Assembly: GCF_015291745.1 (NCBI RefSeq)
Contig: NZ_CP030059.1
Coordinates: 5,607,501-5,671,500 of the forward strand
Origin: Bradyrhizobium sp. CCBAU 53351
GTDB lineage: Bacteria > Pseudomonadota > Alphaproteobacteria > Rhizobiales > Xanthobacteraceae
DNA: 64,000 nucleotides
Direction of reading: 5' to 3'
Within the stretch, counting starts at the first letter, position 1. Each line of letters starts with the position of its first letter. Under the pieces are notes generated by a model that saw only the letters and a list, made by a program, of their open reading frames with translations, had not been told where the DNA came from and made no database searches. Positions 33,867-42,554 of this stretch are shown in pieces. The translations under genes and the position numbers were made by a program.

Positions 33867-35084
33867 ATGCGATTAGTCATCATCGGCGCCGGCTTCGCCG
33901 GCATGTACGCCGCACTTTCCGCCGCCCGCCTGCGCGACATCCAGGGCGTCTCACCCGAAGAGCTCGAGATCGCGCTGGTCGCACCCGAGCCCACGCTCGT
34001 GGTTCGCCCGCGACTCTATGAACCGAAGCCCGAGACCCTGACGGCGCCCCTTACGGATGTCCTCAAGGCTGTCGACGTTGTCTATGTGCAAGGCAGCGCG
34101 GAGACGATCGACACCAAGTCTCGCACCGTGGAAATCGTCGGCGCCAAAGGTGCGAAGAGGAGCCTTTCCTATGATCGGCTTGTCGTGGCCACCGGCAGCC
34201 GGCTGTTCCGTCCGGACATTCCGGGCCTCGCCGAACATGGCTTCAGCGTCGACAATCTCAATGATGCGATGACCCTCGACCGGCACCTGCACAGCCTGGC
34301 CGATCGGCCGGCGGTAAACGGGCGCGACACCGTCGTCGTTGCCGGCGGCGGATTCACCGGAATCGAGGCGGCGACGGAATTGCCGGCGCGGCTTCGCGCG
34401 ATCTTCGGCAAGAACGCCAAGCCGCGCGTCATCATCGTCGACCGCAACAGCGCGATCGCTTCCGCCATGGGCGAAGGTCCCCGCCCCGTTATCGAGGACG
34501 CCCTGCACAAGCGCGGCGTGGAGACCAGGCTCGGCGCCGGCGTCGCCTCGCTCGACCAATCGGGCGTCACGTTGACGTCAGGCGAACACATTGAGGCCGA
34601 GACCGTGATTTGGGCCGGCGGCATTCGCGCGGCTCCGTTGACCGCACAGGTCCCCGCCGAGCGCGACAATTCCGGCCGGCTCCTCGTCGACCGTGATTTG
34701 CGCGTGCCGTCGGTACCCGGCGTGTTCGCCACCGGCGACGCCGCCCGCGCCGCCTGCGATGATGAGGGCAATTACGCATTGATGTCGTGCCAGCACGCCA
34801 CGCGAATGGGCGCCTTTGCCGGCCATAACGCCGCTGCCGAGCTGCTCGGCGTTCCGACCAAGCGCTACCACCAGGAGAAATACGTCACCTGCCTCGACCT
34901 CGGCGAAGCCGACGCGGTGTTCACCCGCGGCTGGGAGCGCGAGGTGACGATGGTCGGCGACACCGCCAAGAAGACCAAGCAGGAGATCAACACCGTCTGG
35001 ATATATCCGCCGAAGGCCGAGCGCGCTGCCGCTCTTGCCTCGGCCGATCCGGAGCGTGTCGGCGATGTCAGCGGCTTCTTCTAG
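33867..35084 (+). CDS. NAD(P)H dehydrogenase type 2-like FAD oxidoreductase
   Basis: 405 residues. The FAD dinucleotide fold VIIGAGFAGMYAALSAARL opens the protein. VVATGSRLFRPDIPGL, the NAD-binding VVVAGGGFTGIEAATEL, and the C-terminal flavin motif GVFATGDAAR follow. The family includes NDH-2 and Ycf39/HCAR-like enzymes that pass electrons from NADH to quinones or other acceptors. A clear C-terminal membrane helix is not seen, so membrane association would be peripheral. The start at 33867 has AGAGGAGT upstream. It is the first complete gene after operator C. Confidence 0.87.
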   Translation: MRLVIIGAGFAGMYAALSAARLRDIQGVSPEELEIALVAPEPTLVVRPRLYEPKPETLTAPLTDVLKAVDVVYVQGSAETIDTKSRTVEIVGAKGAKRSLSYDRLVVATGSRLFRPDIPGLAEHGFSVDNLNDAMTLDRHLHSLADRPAVNGRDTVVVAGGGFTGIEAATELPARLRAIFGKNAKPRVIIVDRNSAIASAMGEGPRPVIEDALHKRGVETRLGAGVASLDQSGVTLTSGEHIEAETVIWAGGIRAAPLTAQVPAERDNSGRLLVDRDLRVPSVPGVFATGDAARAACDDEGNYALMSCQHATRMGAFAGHNAAAELLGVPTKRYHQEKYVTCLDLGEADAVFTRGWEREVTMVGDTAKKTKQEINTVWIYPPKAERAAALASADPERVGDVSGFF

Positions 35085-35174
35085 AAGCTCACGCGAAGCG
35101 GGCCGCGCTCCGCGCCGGCGGCGCGGCCTGCCCGAACAAGACCACCAGCAGCAACCATGTAACAGGAGAGAAAT

Positions 35175-36086
35175 ATGAACCTGCACGACCCCTCGTACAC
35201 CGGCAACAAGGTGCCCGATGAATTGGTCCCGTCGCGTTACGCACTGCGGATCGGCGAGATCGACGTGATGGTGGTCAGCGACGGCGTGCTGACGCTGCCG
35301 GGCGCGATGTTGGCTCACAACGCAGCACCCGCCATCCGCGCGGCCTGGCTGAAAGACAATTTCCTGCCACCGGACGCCTTCGATTGGGCGCTCAACGTGG
35401 TCGTGGTGCGCAGCGGCGGCCGGACGATCCTGATCGACGCCGGGATGGGTGCGGAGTTTCCCCTTCCTCGGGCCGGACAATTGATCCATCGGCTGGAGGC
35501 CGCCGGCATCGATCTCGCCTCCGTGACCGACGTGGTGCTTACCCACATGCACATGGACCACGTTGGCGGGCTGCTCGTCGAAGGCGTGAAGGAGCAACTG
35601 CGCCCGGACCTGCAGATCCACGTGGCGGCCGCCGAGGTCAAGTTCTGGGAATCGCCCGATTTCTCCCGCGTCTCGATGCCGGACGGCTTCCCGGATGCGC
35701 TTCGGGCGACGGCCAAACGGTTCGCGAAAGAGTACCGTAGCCAGCTTCGGCTCTTCGAGGATGAGCACGAAGTGGCGCCGGGCGTGGTCATTCACCGCAC
35801 CGGCGGTCACACGCCCGGGCACAGCATCGTCCGCCTGGCGTCCGGCGGCGACCGGCTGACGTTCGCCGGCGACCTCGTGTTTGCCGTCGGGTTCGAACAC
35901 CCCGACTGGCACAACGGCTTCGAACACTACCCCGAGGAAGCGGCCCGCGCACGCACCAGCCTTTTGCGCGAGCTGGCGGAAACCGGCGGGTTGCTGGTGG
36001 CCACGCATATGCCGTTCCCATCCGTCGGCCATGTGGCCGTGGCCGGCGACGCCTTTCGTTGGGTGCCTGCGTTCTGGGACTACTGA
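35175..36086 (+). CDS. MBL-fold metallohydrolase
   Basis: 303 residues. The zinc motif THMHMDHVGG (His124, His126, Asp128, His129), TGGHTPGHS, TFAGDLVFA and the late ATHMPFPSVGH histidine form the usual two-metal site. LNVVVVRSGGRTILIDAGMG is the family's early strand-turn. There is a short N-terminal extension and no convincing signal peptide, so a cytosolic hydrolase is likely. Substrates of this subgroup range from lactones to thioesters. AGGAGAG stands before the ATG. It lies between the flavoprotein and acetoacetate decarboxylase. Confidence 0.88.
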   Translation: MNLHDPSYTGNKVPDELVPSRYALRIGEIDVMVVSDGVLTLPGAMLAHNAAPAIRAAWLKDNFLPPDAFDWALNVVVVRSGGRTILIDAGMGAEFPLPRAGQLIHRLEAAGIDLASVTDVVLTHMHMDHVGGLLVEGVKEQLRPDLQIHVAAAEVKFWESPDFSRVSMPDGFPDALRATAKRFAKEYRSQLRLFEDEHEVAPGVVIHRTGGHTPGHSIVRLASGGDRLTFAGDLVFAVGFEHPDWHNGFEHYPEEAARARTSLLRELAETGGLLVATHMPFPSVGHVAVAGDAFRWVPAFWDY

Positions 36087-36204
36087 TCGCTTGTCGGGTT
36101 AGTGCCGGCAGGCACGCCCGGTCAGCGCTTCATCCGATACGGGCCGCGTTTCCCGCGCCGAAGCGCGGCCCGCGCAACCACACCCCTCCTGGAGCTCGAC
36201 CTCG

Positions 36205-36993
36205 ATGAAACACGAGACCCTGCGCGCGAGCGCGTTTGCGATGCCGCTGACGAACCCGGCCTTTCCGCCTGGCCCGTATCGCTTCGTCAATCGCGAGTAT
36301 TTCATCATTCAGTACCGAACCGATCCCGAGGCGTTGCGCCGGATCGTGCCGGAACCGCTCGAATTGACCGAGCCGGTGGTGAATTACGAATTCATCCGCA
36401 TGCCCGACTCCACCGGCTTCGGCGACTACACCGAAAGCGGTCAAGTGATTCCGGTATCTTTCCGGGGCGAGACCGGCAGCTTCACGCACCAGATGTTTCT
36501 CAACGATCATCCGCCGATTGCCGGCGGGCGCGAACTCTGGGGCTTTCCGAAGAAGCTTGCGCAGCCGGAACTCGCCGTCGAGACCGATACGTTGGTCGGG
36601 ACCTTGAACTACGGTTCGGTCCGGGTTGCCACCGGCACCATGGGCTACAAGCACCGCACGCTCGACACAGCGCTCGAAGCCCGAAAACTCGCAGGCCCCA
36701 ACTTCCTGCTCAAGATCATCCCTCACGTCGACGGCACGGCGCGCATCTGCGAACTGGTGCGCTACCACCTCGAAGACATCAACGTGAAGGGCGCGTGGAC
36801 CGGGCCAGCCGCGCTGGATCTCTATTCGCATGCGCTGGCTCCCGTCGCCGAGCTGCCGGTTCTCCAGGTGTTGTCCGCCAAGCACATCGTTGCCGACCTG
36901 ACGCTTGGGCTCGGCAACGTGATCCACGACTACCTCGCCCCTGGCGCTGCCGTGCGTGGACCAAGGGTTCTGATCGAAGCGAATGCCGGCTGA
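36205..36993 (+). CDS. adc: Acetoacetate decarboxylase
   Basis: 262 residues, full length. [16 protein letters not shown] carries the adjacent lysines (116-117) of which one forms the Schiff base with acetoacetate in the Clostridium enzyme. [32 protein letters not shown] opening and [14 protein letters not shown] match the family. The enzyme turns acetoacetate into acetone and CO2. With hydroxybutyrate dehydrogenase at the end of the same unit it suggests removal of C4 ketone bodies. Other keto acids are possible for this family. Confidence 0.92.
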   Translation: MKHETLRASAFAMPLTNPAFPPGPYRFVNREYFIIQYRTDPEALRRIVPEPLELTEPVVNYEFIRMPDSTGFGDYTESGQVIPVSFRGETGSFTHQMFLNDHPPIAGGRELWGFPKKLAQPELAVETDTLVGTLNYGSVRVATGTMGYKHRTLDTALEARKLAGPNFLLKIIPHVDGTARICELVRYHLEDINVKGAWTGPAALDLYSHALAPVAELPVLQVLSAKHIVADLTLGLGNVIHDYLAPGAAVRGPRVLIEANAG

Positions 36994-37025
36994 TCGGATC
37001 GACCATCATGCAAGGAGTTCTGGCA

Positions 37026-38204
37026 ATGCTGAACGTGATTCGCGAACGGACCAACCCAACGCCACAACAGCAAGGCAACGCGCTGCCCTACGATGTCGTC
37101 GCCCTCGTGCTGCAAGGCGGCGGTGCGCTCGGCGCCTATCAGGCGGGAGTCTATGAGGGCCTGCACGAGGCCGGCATCCGGCCGAACTGGCTGGCCGGCA
37201 TTTCGATCGGCGCGCTCAACGCCGCGATCATCGCGGGCTCGCCTGAAGGCGAGCGGGTACAGCGGCTGCGTGAATTCTGGGAGACCATCTGCGCCTTTTC
37301 GATCGAGTGGCCCGCCGGCGAAGGGCTCGCCAATGCACTGCCGTTTGCGTTCGACATCAGCTCGGTGCGCAACGCGCTGGCGGCGACCCGGGCCCTGGTG
37401 CAGGGCCAGCCCGGCTTCTTCAAGCCGCGTTTCCCGCCGCCACTCTGGTCCCCGTTCCCGGGCGATGCAGCGACAAGCTTTTACGACACGGCGCCGTTGC
37501 AGCAGACGCTGGAGCGACTGGTCGACTTTGACCGCCTGAACTCGGGCGAAATGCGAGTCAGCGTCGGCGCGGTCAACGTCCGCACCGGCAACTTGGCCTA
37601 TTTCGACACCGCCGAGCGCCGGCTCGGAGCCAAGCATTTCATGGCTTCCGGCGCCCTGCCGCCCGGATTCCCCGCCGTCGAAATCGACGGCGAGCACTAT
37701 TGGGACGGCGGCGTCGTGTCCAACACGCCCCTCTCCCGCGTGCTGTCCGGCGAGCCGCGCGACACGCTGACGTTCCAGATCGATCTCTGGTCGGCCAGGG
37801 GCCGTGTTCCCCATGACATGATGGAAGTGTCGAGCCGCCAAAAGGACATTCAATATTCCAGCCGCACGCGCGCCATCACCGACCACATGACGCGGATGCA
37901 GACAATGCGTCAGGCGCTGCAGCGGACGATGGAGAAATTGCCGGCAAGCGCAAAGGACGATCCGGAAATCCGCGCCATTGCCGACCTGGCTCGCCATCGC
38001 TCCTACAACATCATCCACCTGATCTACCAGTCCAAGATCTACGAAGGCCACTCCAGGGACTACAAGTTCGGGTTGAGCGCGATGCGCACGCATTGGCAGA
38101 GCGGGTTGGATGACATCCGCCGCACGCTGGCAGAGCCACGACGCCTCGACCGGCCGCCCCCTGAACTAGGCATGGTCACCCACGACGTCCATCGCCGCGA
38201 CTGA
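37026..38204 (+). CDS. Patatin-like phospholipase (PNPLA) with C-terminal DUF3734
   Basis: 392 residues. LVLQGGGALGAYQAGVYEGL is the oxyanion glycine loop, GISIG holds the nucleophile Ser60 and WDGG the catalytic Asp227. The C-terminal third (YSSRTRAITDHMTRMQTMRQAL onward) is the DUF3734 region common in rhizobial members. These are cytosolic or membrane-facing acyl hydrolases; in some proteobacteria such patatins sit with polyhydroxybutyrate genes. The start at 37026 has AGGAG 8 bases upstream. It follows acetoacetate decarboxylase by 32 bases. Confidence 0.9.
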   Translation: MLNVIRERTNPTPQQQGNALPYDVVALVLQGGGALGAYQAGVYEGLHEAGIRPNWLAGISIGALNAAIIAGSPEGERVQRLREFWETICAFSIEWPAGEGLANALPFAFDISSVRNALAATRALVQGQPGFFKPRFPPPLWSPFPGDAATSFYDTAPLQQTLERLVDFDRLNSGEMRVSVGAVNVRTGNLAYFDTAERRLGAKHFMASGALPPGFPAVEIDGEHYWDGGVVSNTPLSRVLSGEPRDTLTFQIDLWSARGRVPHDMMEVSSRQKDIQYSSRTRAITDHMTRMQTMRQALQRTMEKLPASAKDDPEIRAIADLARHRSYNIIHLIYQSKIYEGHSRDYKFGLSAMRTHWQSGLDDIRRTLAEPRRLDRPPPELGMVTHDVHRRD

Positions 38205-38238
38205 GCTTCAACGCATCCTGCAGATTTGGGAGAACGCC

Positions 38239-39390
38239 GTGTCCACACTTGCCTATGCCGATGAGCAAAAAGCCAAAACCAGCCTTCGTCCCTCACGGCA
38301 GGCGATTAAGCGTGCGGCCCTGGTGCTGGCGGCGGCGCTTGGCGTCGCTGCGGCCACCTCGTTCGGCCACTACTACTTCACCACCGGCCGCTATCTGGAA
38401 ACAACCGACGATGCCTATGTCAAAGCCGACTCCACGATCGTCGCGCCGAAGGTTTCGGGCTACATCGGCGAAGTCCTCGTTGCCGACAACGAGCCGGTCA
38501 AGGCCGGGCAGTTGCTGGCGCGAATCGACGATCGCGACTTCAGGGCCGCACTCGATCAGGCTCACGCCGATGTCGCCGCGGCAAAGGCCGCGGTGCGCAA
38601 CCTCAATGCGCAGATCGAATTGCAGGAGCCGGTCATCCAGCAACAGGCTGCCCTGGTCGAAGCCAGCGAGGCCGGGCTGAAGTTCGCGCGGGAAGAACAG
38701 GCCCGCTACGACGGCCTGATGAAGTCCGGTTCCGGCACCATTCAACGCGCGCAGCAGACCGACGCGGCGCTGCGCGAAAAGTCCGCCCAGTTGGCCGGCG
38801 AAAGATCGGCATTGATCGCCGCCAACAAGCGGATCGAGGTGCTCGCCACCGAACGCGCCAAGGCGGCGGCCCAGCTCGACCGCGCCCGCGCCGTCGAGCA
38901 ACAGGCGGCGCTCAACCTGTCCTATACGCAGATCACCGCGCCCGTAGAGGGTACGGTCGGTGCGCGCTCGTTACGTGTGGGCCAGTTCGTGCAAGCCGGC
39001 ACGCAGTTGATGGCGGTGGTTCCGCTCGATGCCGTGTACGTCATCGCCAATTTCAAGGAGACCCAGCTCACCCATGTGCGAAACGGTCAGCCGGTCGAAC
39101 TGACCATCGACGGTTTCCACGACATCAGGCTGCGAGGCCGTGTCGACAGCCTCTCGCCGGCCAGCGGCCTCGAATTCGCGTTGCTGCCGCCCGACAACGC
39201 CACCGGCAACTTCACCAAGATCGTGCAGCGCGTGCCGGTCAAGATCGTGCTCGACGATCACGATCTGAAAGGCCTGCTGCGTCCGGGCATGTCGGCTGAA
39301 CCGACGATCAACACCAAGTCGGCGGCCGTTGCCGCGCGTGAAGCGAAAAAGCGCCTCGCCTCGCGCGGCACGAACGCCACGGCTGAATGA
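38239..39390 (+). CDS. HlyD/EmrA-type membrane fusion protein
   Basis: 383 residues from a GTG start with GGGAG upstream. One N-terminal membrane helix (about 27-47) is followed by TTDDAYVKADSTIVAPKVSGYIGEVLV, the lipoyl-like half, a long coiled coil (about 100-210), the second half LSYTQITAPVEGTVGARSLRVGQFV and a beta-barrel domain. It spans the periplasm and links the inner-membrane DHA2 pump encoded next to an outer-membrane channel. No TolC-type gene is nearby. Confidence 0.92.
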   Translation: MSTLAYADEQKAKTSLRPSRQAIKRAALVLAAALGVAAATSFGHYYFTTGRYLETTDDAYVKADSTIVAPKVSGYIGEVLVADNEPVKAGQLLARIDDRDFRAALDQAHADVAAAKAAVRNLNAQIELQEPVIQQQAALVEASEAGLKFAREEQARYDGLMKSGSGTIQRAQQTDAALREKSAQLAGERSALIAANKRIEVLATERAKAAAQLDRARAVEQQAALNLSYTQITAPVEGTVGARSLRVGQFVQAGTQLMAVVPLDAVYVIANFKETQLTHVRNGQPVELTIDGFHDIRLRGRVDSLSPASGLEFALLPPDNATGNFTKIVQRVPVKIVLDDHDLKGLLRPGMSAEPTINTKSAAVAAREAKKRLASRGTNATAE

Positions 39391-39411
39391 ATCCGGGTCC
39401 TGGAGAGTGTC

Positions 39412-41028
39412 ATGAGCACGCTGCAAACCGCTGCCGATGCAAACGCCGCCGGTGAAGGCCGGACAACGGCGGCGCCGGCGGATCCCGCCGTAACCGCAAA
39501 GACCTGGATCGCGGTGGGCGGCGCGACACTCGGCGCCTTCATGGCGGTGCTCAACATCCAGATCGTCAATGCCTCACTCGCCGACATCCAGGGCGCGATC
39601 GGCGCCGGAACCGACGACGGCGGCTGGATTTCGACCTCGTATCTGATCGCCGAGATCGTGGTAATCCCGCTCTCCGGCTGGCTGGCCCAGGTGTTCTCGA
39701 TCCGGGTGTATCTTCTCACCAACGCGATCCTGTTCCTGCTGTTCTCGGCGGCCTGCGCATTGGCCCAAAACCTGCCGCAGATGATCGTATTACGCGCGGT
39801 GCAGGGCTTTACCGGCGGCGTGCTGATCCCGATGGCATTCACGCTCATCATCACGCTGTTGCCGAAGGCGAAGCAGCCGATCGGACTCGCGCTGTTTGCG
39901 ATCTCCGCGACGTTCGCTCCCGCAATCGGGCCAACGATCGGCGGCTATCTCACCGAGAACTGGGGCTGGGAGTATATTTTCTACGTCAACCTGGTACCCG
40001 GCACCGTAATGATTGCGATGCTGTGGTTCTCACTCGAGCCCGCCTCGATGAATCTGTCGCTGCTTGGCAAAGGCGACTGGCCGGGCATCGTTACGATGGC
40101 AATCGGCCTGTCCGCGCTGCAGACGGTTCTGGAGCAAGGCAACAAGGACGACTGGTTCGGTTCACCCTTCATCGTCAAAATGTCGGTTATCGCCGCGGTC
40201 GCGCTGTCCGCCTTCCTGTGGATCGAACTGACGGCAAGGAAGCCGTTGCTAAATCTGCGGCTGCTGGCTCGCCGCAATTTCGGCTTCGGCATCCTTGCCA
40301 ACTTCCTGCTCGGTATCGCGTTGTACGGCTCGGTGTTCATCCTGCCGGTCTATCTGTCGCGTATCCAGGGCTACAATGCCGAACAGATCGGCATGGTGCT
40401 GGCGTGGACCGGACTGCCGCAATTGCTGTTCATCCCGCTGGTGCCGCAACTGATGCGGCGTTTCGATGCCCGGATCATCATCGGCATCGGCTTCGCGCTG
40501 TTCGCCGCCTCCAATTTCATGAACGTCCACATGACCAATGATTACGCCACCGACCAGTTGTTCTGGCCCAATGTCGTTCGTGCGGTCGGTCAGGCCTTCG
40601 TGTTCGCACCGCTGTCGGCCGTCGCTACGGCAGGCATCGAGGCCGAGAACGCCGGCTCGGCCTCCGGCTTGTTCAACATGATGCGCAACCTCGGCGGCGC
40701 CGTCGGCATCGCACTGTTGCAGACGTTGCTGACCAAGCGCGAACACTATCACTCCAACGTGCTGATGCAGTCTGTCTCGATGCTGGAACAGGCGACGCAG
40801 GCGAGGGTCGAGAAGCTGACGCAGTATTTCATCAGCCACGGCGTGATCGACCGCAGCGATGCTGCGCACCGGGCCTATGTCGCGATAGGCAGGATCGTGC
40901 AGAAGCAGGCGTTCATCCTCGCCTTCAGCGACATGTTCTTCCTGCTCGGCGCCGCGCTGATCGTGGCACTCGCGGCCTCCATGTTGCTGAAAAAGCCCGG
41001 CCAGCTCGATACCGGCGGCGCCCACTGA
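39412..41028 (+). CDS. DHA2-family multidrug efflux MFS transporter (EmrB type)
   Basis: 538 residues with 14 predicted membrane helices. AFMAVLNIQIVNASLADIQGAIGA is the DHA2 helix-1 motif D/N-x-T-I-V-N-x-A-L-P equivalent, IPLSGWLAQVFSIR the loop 2-3 motif, and AIGPTIGGYLTENWGWEYIFYVNL motif C plus the helix 6 start. It exports lipophilic compounds with proton influx together with the EmrA-like protein encoded 21 bases upstream. In this operon it may remove a toxic inducer or acid. Confidence 0.93.
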   Translation: MSTLQTAADANAAGEGRTTAAPADPAVTAKTWIAVGGATLGAFMAVLNIQIVNASLADIQGAIGAGTDDGGWISTSYLIAEIVVIPLSGWLAQVFSIRVYLLTNAILFLLFSAACALAQNLPQMIVLRAVQGFTGGVLIPMAFTLIITLLPKAKQPIGLALFAISATFAPAIGPTIGGYLTENWGWEYIFYVNLVPGTVMIAMLWFSLEPASMNLSLLGKGDWPGIVTMAIGLSALQTVLEQGNKDDWFGSPFIVKMSVIAAVALSAFLWIELTARKPLLNLRLLARRNFGFGILANFLLGIALYGSVFILPVYLSRIQGYNAEQIGMVLAWTGLPQLLFIPLVPQLMRRFDARIIIGIGFALFAASNFMNVHMTNDYATDQLFWPNVVRAVGQAFVFAPLSAVATAGIEAENAGSASGLFNMMRNLGGAVGIALLQTLLTKREHYHSNVLMQSVSMLEQATQARVEKLTQYFISHGVIDRSDAAHRAYVAIGRIVQKQAFILAFSDMFFLLGAALIVALAASMLLKKPGQLDTGGAH

Positions 41029-41062
41029 CCATCCGTTCAACCCGCACCCCAGGAGTACGACC

Positions 41063-41890
41063 ATGAACCCACGCACGAATCTCGACCAGGCGTCGAAAGA
41101 ACTTCCGATGTTGATGGGCAAGGTGGCAATCGTCACCGGCTCGACCAGCGGCATAGGGCTCGGAATTGCGCGAGAACTCGCGCGGCTCGGCGCCGACCTT
41201 GTCTTGAACGGGTTCGGCGAGCCAGGCGAGATCGAGGCGATCCGCGACAGAATCGAGAAAGACCACGGCGTGCGCGCCGTCTACGACGGTGCCGACATGT
41301 CGAAAGCGGACGCCGTGCGCAGACTCATTTCCGCGACGATCGAGAAATTCGGTCGTCTCGACATCCTGGTGAGCAATGCCGGCATCCAGTTCACTGCCCC
41401 GGTCGATGAGTTCCCGGCTGCCAAGTGGGATGCAATCCTCGACATCAACCTGTCGGCCGCGTTCCACGGCATTGCGGCAGCGGTGCCTCAGATGAAAAAG
41501 CAGGGCTGGGGACGGATTATCAACATTGCCTCCACCCACGGACTTGTCGCTTCAACACACAAGGCCGCCTATGTCGCAGCCAAGCACGGACTGGTCGGCC
41601 TGACCAAAGTCGTCGGCCTGGAGACGGCAGGAAGCGGCGTCACCTGCAATGCGGTCTGCCCCGGCTGGGTGCGCACGCCTCTGGTCGAGAAGCAGATCAG
41701 CGACATGGCCACGCAACGCGGCATCAGTCAAACGCAAGCCGTCGAAGAACTGCTGTCCGAGAAACAACCGTCACTCGACTTTGCCTCGCCGGAGCAACTT
41801 GGAGGCACGGTGGCCTTCCTGTGCTCGCCGGCAGCAGACCAGATTACGGGAACAACGATCGCCGTCGATGGCGGCTGGACCGCGCAATAG
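41063..41890 (+). CDS. bdhA: 3-hydroxybutyrate dehydrogenase (SDR)
   Basis: 275 residues. A 14-residue extension precedes LMGKVAIVTGSTSGIGLGIARELA. NAG, STHGLVAS with the catalytic Ser, YVAAKHG (YxxxK), PGWVRTPLVEKQI and the ending GTTIAVDGGWTAQ are those of D-beta-hydroxybutyrate dehydrogenases. It interconverts 3-hydroxybutyrate and acetoacetate with NAD. As last gene of the unit it supplies acetoacetate to the decarboxylase upstream. The internal ATG at residue 15 is an alternative start. Confidence 0.9.
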   Translation: MNPRTNLDQASKELPMLMGKVAIVTGSTSGIGLGIARELARLGADLVLNGFGEPGEIEAIRDRIEKDHGVRAVYDGADMSKADAVRRLISATIEKFGRLDILVSNAGIQFTAPVDEFPAAKWDAILDINLSAAFHGIAAAVPQMKKQGWGRIINIASTHGLVASTHKAAYVAAKHGLVGLTKVVGLETAGSGVTCNAVCPGWVRTPLVEKQISDMATQRGISQTQAVEELLSEKQPSLDFASPEQLGGTVAFLCSPAADQITGTTIAVDGGWTAQ

Positions 41891-42234
41891 CCGGGAGTCG
41901 AGCCATCCGGCAGACAGTCGATATCGGAGCAGCCCACGGGTGATGGAGCAGAGCTGTCGCGTCTGGAGGCGCGGCTGCCGCTGTTGCTCAGCATGATCGC
42001 TGGAACGATCGACTCCACCGATCTCCCTTGCCGGGAGACTTGAACGGCCGCGTTCAAGTCTCTAGCGGCGGTCGCGCAATGCCTGCCGTGCGCCGAGCTC
42101 AGGACCAAAGCCCCTCACACGAGTTGTCGCCAGATTCTCTTTGATCTCCGGTGCACACGTCGTGCAACGCCACTCCCCGCTCGAGCATGGCTCGGAGACG
42201 GGCGTCTGCTCCGATCCAGCTGATGCTCGGGAGC
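41891..42234. other. Gap after bdhA holding a strong hairpin, no gene
   Basis: 344 bases between the convergent bdhA and a small membrane-protein gene. No frame on either strand has both a ribosome site and recognisable motifs. A hairpin is described separately. Confidence 0.5.
42036..42061. terminator. Perfect 11-bp stem hairpin, possible terminator
   Basis: AGACTTGAACG, four-base loop GCCG, then CGTTCAAGTCT, an uninterrupted stem between convergent transcripts. A T-run does not follow, so it may work with Rho or act as a bidirectional processing or protein-binding site. Confidence 0.4.
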
Positions 42235-42426
42235 TCATCCGGCGAGCAGTCCCGAAATGAGGGCTGCTGCGCCGAGACCGAGAAACGACAGGACCACCGG
42301 AGGATACAGGACAAGTGCGGCATCGAAACGTAGGAACTTCGGATGTTCGCCGGCGCGGTTCGGCAGCCCAATGAAGATCAGGACGCCTGCAGCTGCGATC
42401 ATGGCAGCTCCGATCAACGTATTCAT
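42235..42426 (-). CDS. Small two-helix membrane protein
   Basis: 63 residues from MNTLIGAAMIAAAGVLIFIG. Two hydrophobic stretches (about 3-20 and 37-60) flank a polar loop with PNRAGEHPKFLRF. GGAG seven bases upstream supports the start. It is a typical short inner-membrane protein with no assigned family; it stands beside the trehalose-phosphate synthase. Confidence 0.7.
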   Translation of the reverse strand: MNTLIGAAMIAAAGVLIFIGLPNRAGEHPKFLRFDAALVLYPPVVLSFLGLGAAALISGLLAG

Positions 42427-42554
42427 GTTAGCTCCTCGTCCGACCAGCAAGTGACCTGTGGATCACCAGCGTGCGCGCAAGCAGCGCGTGGTGGAAGGGA
42501 GGATCGGTACGATACAGTACTGTGTTCTTGAAAAATCGGGATTTTCAGAGCCGA

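Noticed and set aside
36102..37025. Long frame preceding the patatin gene
   Set aside because: It is a shadow of acetoacetate decarboxylase; the patatin homology begins at 37026.
42530..42546. GAAAAATC/GATTTTC hairpin behind otsA as terminator
   Set aside because: AT-rich stem with a very tight loop and no clear U-tract; too weak to list.
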